DNA of 64,000 nt from Paracoccus denitrificans. GTDB lineage: Bacteria > Pseudomonadota > Alphaproteobacteria > Rhodobacterales > Rhodobacteraceae. A program made the translations under genes and the position numbers. Shown here one piece after another: positions 62,732 through 64,000 of this stretch. The DNA lies in NCBI RefSeq assembly GCF_900100045.1, contig NZ_FNEA01000024.1:1-64000 (forward strand), given 5' to 3'. How positions within the stretch are numbered: the stretch's first letter is position 1; each line of letters begins with the position of its first letter. Under the pieces are notes generated by a model, which saw only the letters and a list, made by a program, of their open reading frames with translations, ran no database searches and was not told the origin of the DNA.

Positions 62732-64000
62732 GTGAAGAAGCCAGAAACCAATTCCAGCGATAACAAGGCAAGCCCCGGAAAAGACGGTAAAAAGAAAGCG
62801 GTCTCGGGTTCCGTCATCGACAGCCGCCCGGTCAGCGCCGGCGAAGGCGCCCCCGCCGCGAAGTCTGAGCCGAAGCCTCAGATCGAATCGAGGCTGGTCG
62901 GCAGCGGCGCCGGATCCGATGCCGCCGCGCCCAAGCCCGCGTCGGCCAAGCCAGTGACCGAATCGAAATCCGACGCGTCGCAGCCCGTCGCCGGGGCGAA
63001 GCCGGGCACCGTGCCGCCGGTCGCCAAGGCGGATAGCGGACCGGCCGAGGCGCCGAAACCCGCCCCTTCGCAGTCCCAGCCGGCCAAGGTCGAAACCCGC
63101 GTGGTCGAGGTGCGCAAGGCCGGCTTCGCGCCGACCTTCCTGGGCGGTGTCGTTGCTGCCGGCTTGGGTGCCGCGGCGGCCTGGTGGGCAATTCCGCATC
63201 TGCCGCCGGCCTGGCAGCCGGGGGTGGCCGATCCCGCCCCGACCGAGGCGCAGATCGCCGCTGCCCGCGAGGCTGCCGTGGAAGCGGCGCGCGAAGAGAT
63301 CCAGGCGCAGGCCGACGCCTTTGCCAACCGTGCTTCCGAGGCCGGCGCCGATGCGGCGCGGCAGGCGCTGGCCGATACAGCGCCGCAAGGCGGCGATGCC
63401 GAGGCGCTACGGGCGCAGGAGGAAAAGCTGGCCGCGCTGGAGAAAACCGTGGCCGATCTGGCCGCGCGTCCCGTGGTGGCCCCGGTCGTCTCGGGCGAGG
63501 ACAGCGAGGGGCTTCAGCAGGTGCTGAACGAGCTGACCGGGCGGCTGGCCGCGCAGCAGAGCCGCATCGACGAGCTTGCGGCGCGCCCTGCGGCCGACAC
63601 GGCCGGAGCCGAACAGGTCCAGGACCTTGCCGCTCAGGCCGAGGCCCTGCAAGCGCGGATCGCCGCCGCGGCCGAAGAGGCCGAAAAGCGCATCGCCGCG
63701 GCCGAGGCGCAGGCATCCGAATTGCAGCAGAGTGCCGAGGCGGCGAACCGCCGCGCCCAGGCTGCCACCGCCGCCGCAGCCCTGCAAGCCGCGATCGAGA
63801 CGGGCGGCGCCCGCGATCAGGCGCTGGCCGATCTGCGCGCCGCCGGGATCGAGCCGCCGGCCGTGCTGGCCGGCGATGTCCCGACGCTGGCGCAGCTGCG
63901 CGCGGGCTTCCCCGCCGCTGCGCGCGAGGGGCTGGCCGCCGCGCTGAAGGACGCGCCCGAGAACGAGGGTGCGCTGGGGGCCATCAGCAGCTTCCTGCGC
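62732..64000 (+). CDS. Mitofilin/Mic60-like membrane protein, 3' end outside the window
   Basis: The first 423 residues of a larger protein. It starts at GTG 62732 (VKKPETNSSDNKASPG). A basic, proline/alanine-rich cytoplasmic part of about 130 residues leads to one membrane helix (TFLGGVVAAGLGAAAAWW). A long coiled coil follows (for example RIAAAAEEAEKRIAAAEAQA). Alphaproteobacterial mitofilin homologues have this layout and lie next to hemD; they shape intracytoplasmic or inner membranes. The domain end is beyond position 64000. Confidence 0.85.
   Translation, partial: MKKPETNSSDNKASPGKDGKKKAVSGSVIDSRPVSAGEGAPAAKSEPKPQIESRLVGSGAGSDAAAPKPASAKPVTESKSDASQPVAGAKPGTVPPVAKADSGPAEAPKPAPSQSQPAKVETRVVEVRKAGFAPTFLGGVVAAGLGAAAAWWAIPHLPPAWQPGVADPAPTEAQIAAAREAAVEAAREEIQAQADAFANRASEAGADAARQALADTAPQGGDAEALRAQEEKLAALEKTVADLAARPVVAPVVSGEDSEGLQQVLNELTGRLAAQQSRIDELAARPAADTAGAEQVQDLAAQAEALQARIAAAAEEAEKRIAAAEAQASELQQSAEAANRRAQAATAAAALQAAIETGGARDQALADLRAAGIEPPAVLAGDVPTLAQLRAGFPAAAREGLAAALKDAPENEGALGAISSFLR

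Overview
This is a GC-rich chromosomal segment of an alphaproteobacterium of the order Rhodobacterales, most likely Paracoccus. That inference rests on a GcrA cell-cycle regulator, a phaA-phaB pair, an argH/lysA cluster, a hemD-mitofilin pair, an MlaA/MlaC pair, and a truncated IS5-family (IS1248-like) transposase at the left edge. No species-level marker was tested.

Positions 1-9550 form a degraded prophage or integrative element. It starts with a broken IS5 transposase fused by deletion to the C-terminal part of a DUF3987 helicase/primase-type protein. It continues with a large Ala/Gly-rich protein that resembles a phage ejection protein, an XRE-HGG fusion protein, a small charged protein between terminators, a lower-GC antirepressor/BstA-like gene with a highly structured upstream region, an excisionase-like HTH protein, zinc-ribbon and ribbon-helix-helix proteins, a ParB-like remnant, and an overlapping three-gene operon. 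It ends exactly at the 3' end of a tRNA-Leu(UAA) gene, the usual integration target. No integrase, terminase or capsid gene is visible, so the rest of the element lies to the left or has been lost. Clusters of a GCGATT motif occur near both ends.

Positions 9550-64000 are core chromosome. The first block holds arginase, a TonB-dependent receptor, the operon gcrA-Nudix-metG, an orphan ABC-2 permease, argD-GNAT-argF, a 159-bp MITE inserted exactly at the argF stop codon, and a type I secretion ABC/HlyD pair. Next come mlaA-mlaC, a class A penicillin-binding protein, amtB, a polyprenyl diphosphate synthase, a TrmN6-like methyltransferase, and phaA-phaB for polyhydroxybutyrate synthesis. These are followed by an EAL protein, tag, a TlpA-like thioredoxin, and the overlapping operon argH-lptM-like-DUF2834-lysA.

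The last third holds a DUF4175/TIGR02302 membrane protein, an MJ0042 zinc-ribbon protein divergent from ftsE-ftsX-plsC, an ABC-2 exporter pair, two small secreted proteins (one ClpP-like, COG3904 type), rimO, a sulfotransferase and ettA. After these come a lower-GC pair of glycosyltransferases, an acyl-CoA synthetase, a Kbp-like BON-LysM protein, a CAP-domain protein, an MsbA-like exporter, the tightly overlapping operon tsaD-gpsA-yciI-EVE, hemD, and the start of a mitofilin (Mic60-like) gene cut by the window end.

Many operons use ATGA, TGATG or GTGA stop/start overlaps, so translational coupling is common here. The most unusual part is the left element, especially the BstA/antirepressor-like gene at 4468-5391 and the palindromes and interleaved inverted repeats just upstream of it. 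All family assignments are from reading the sequence and recalling the families; no database search was run.
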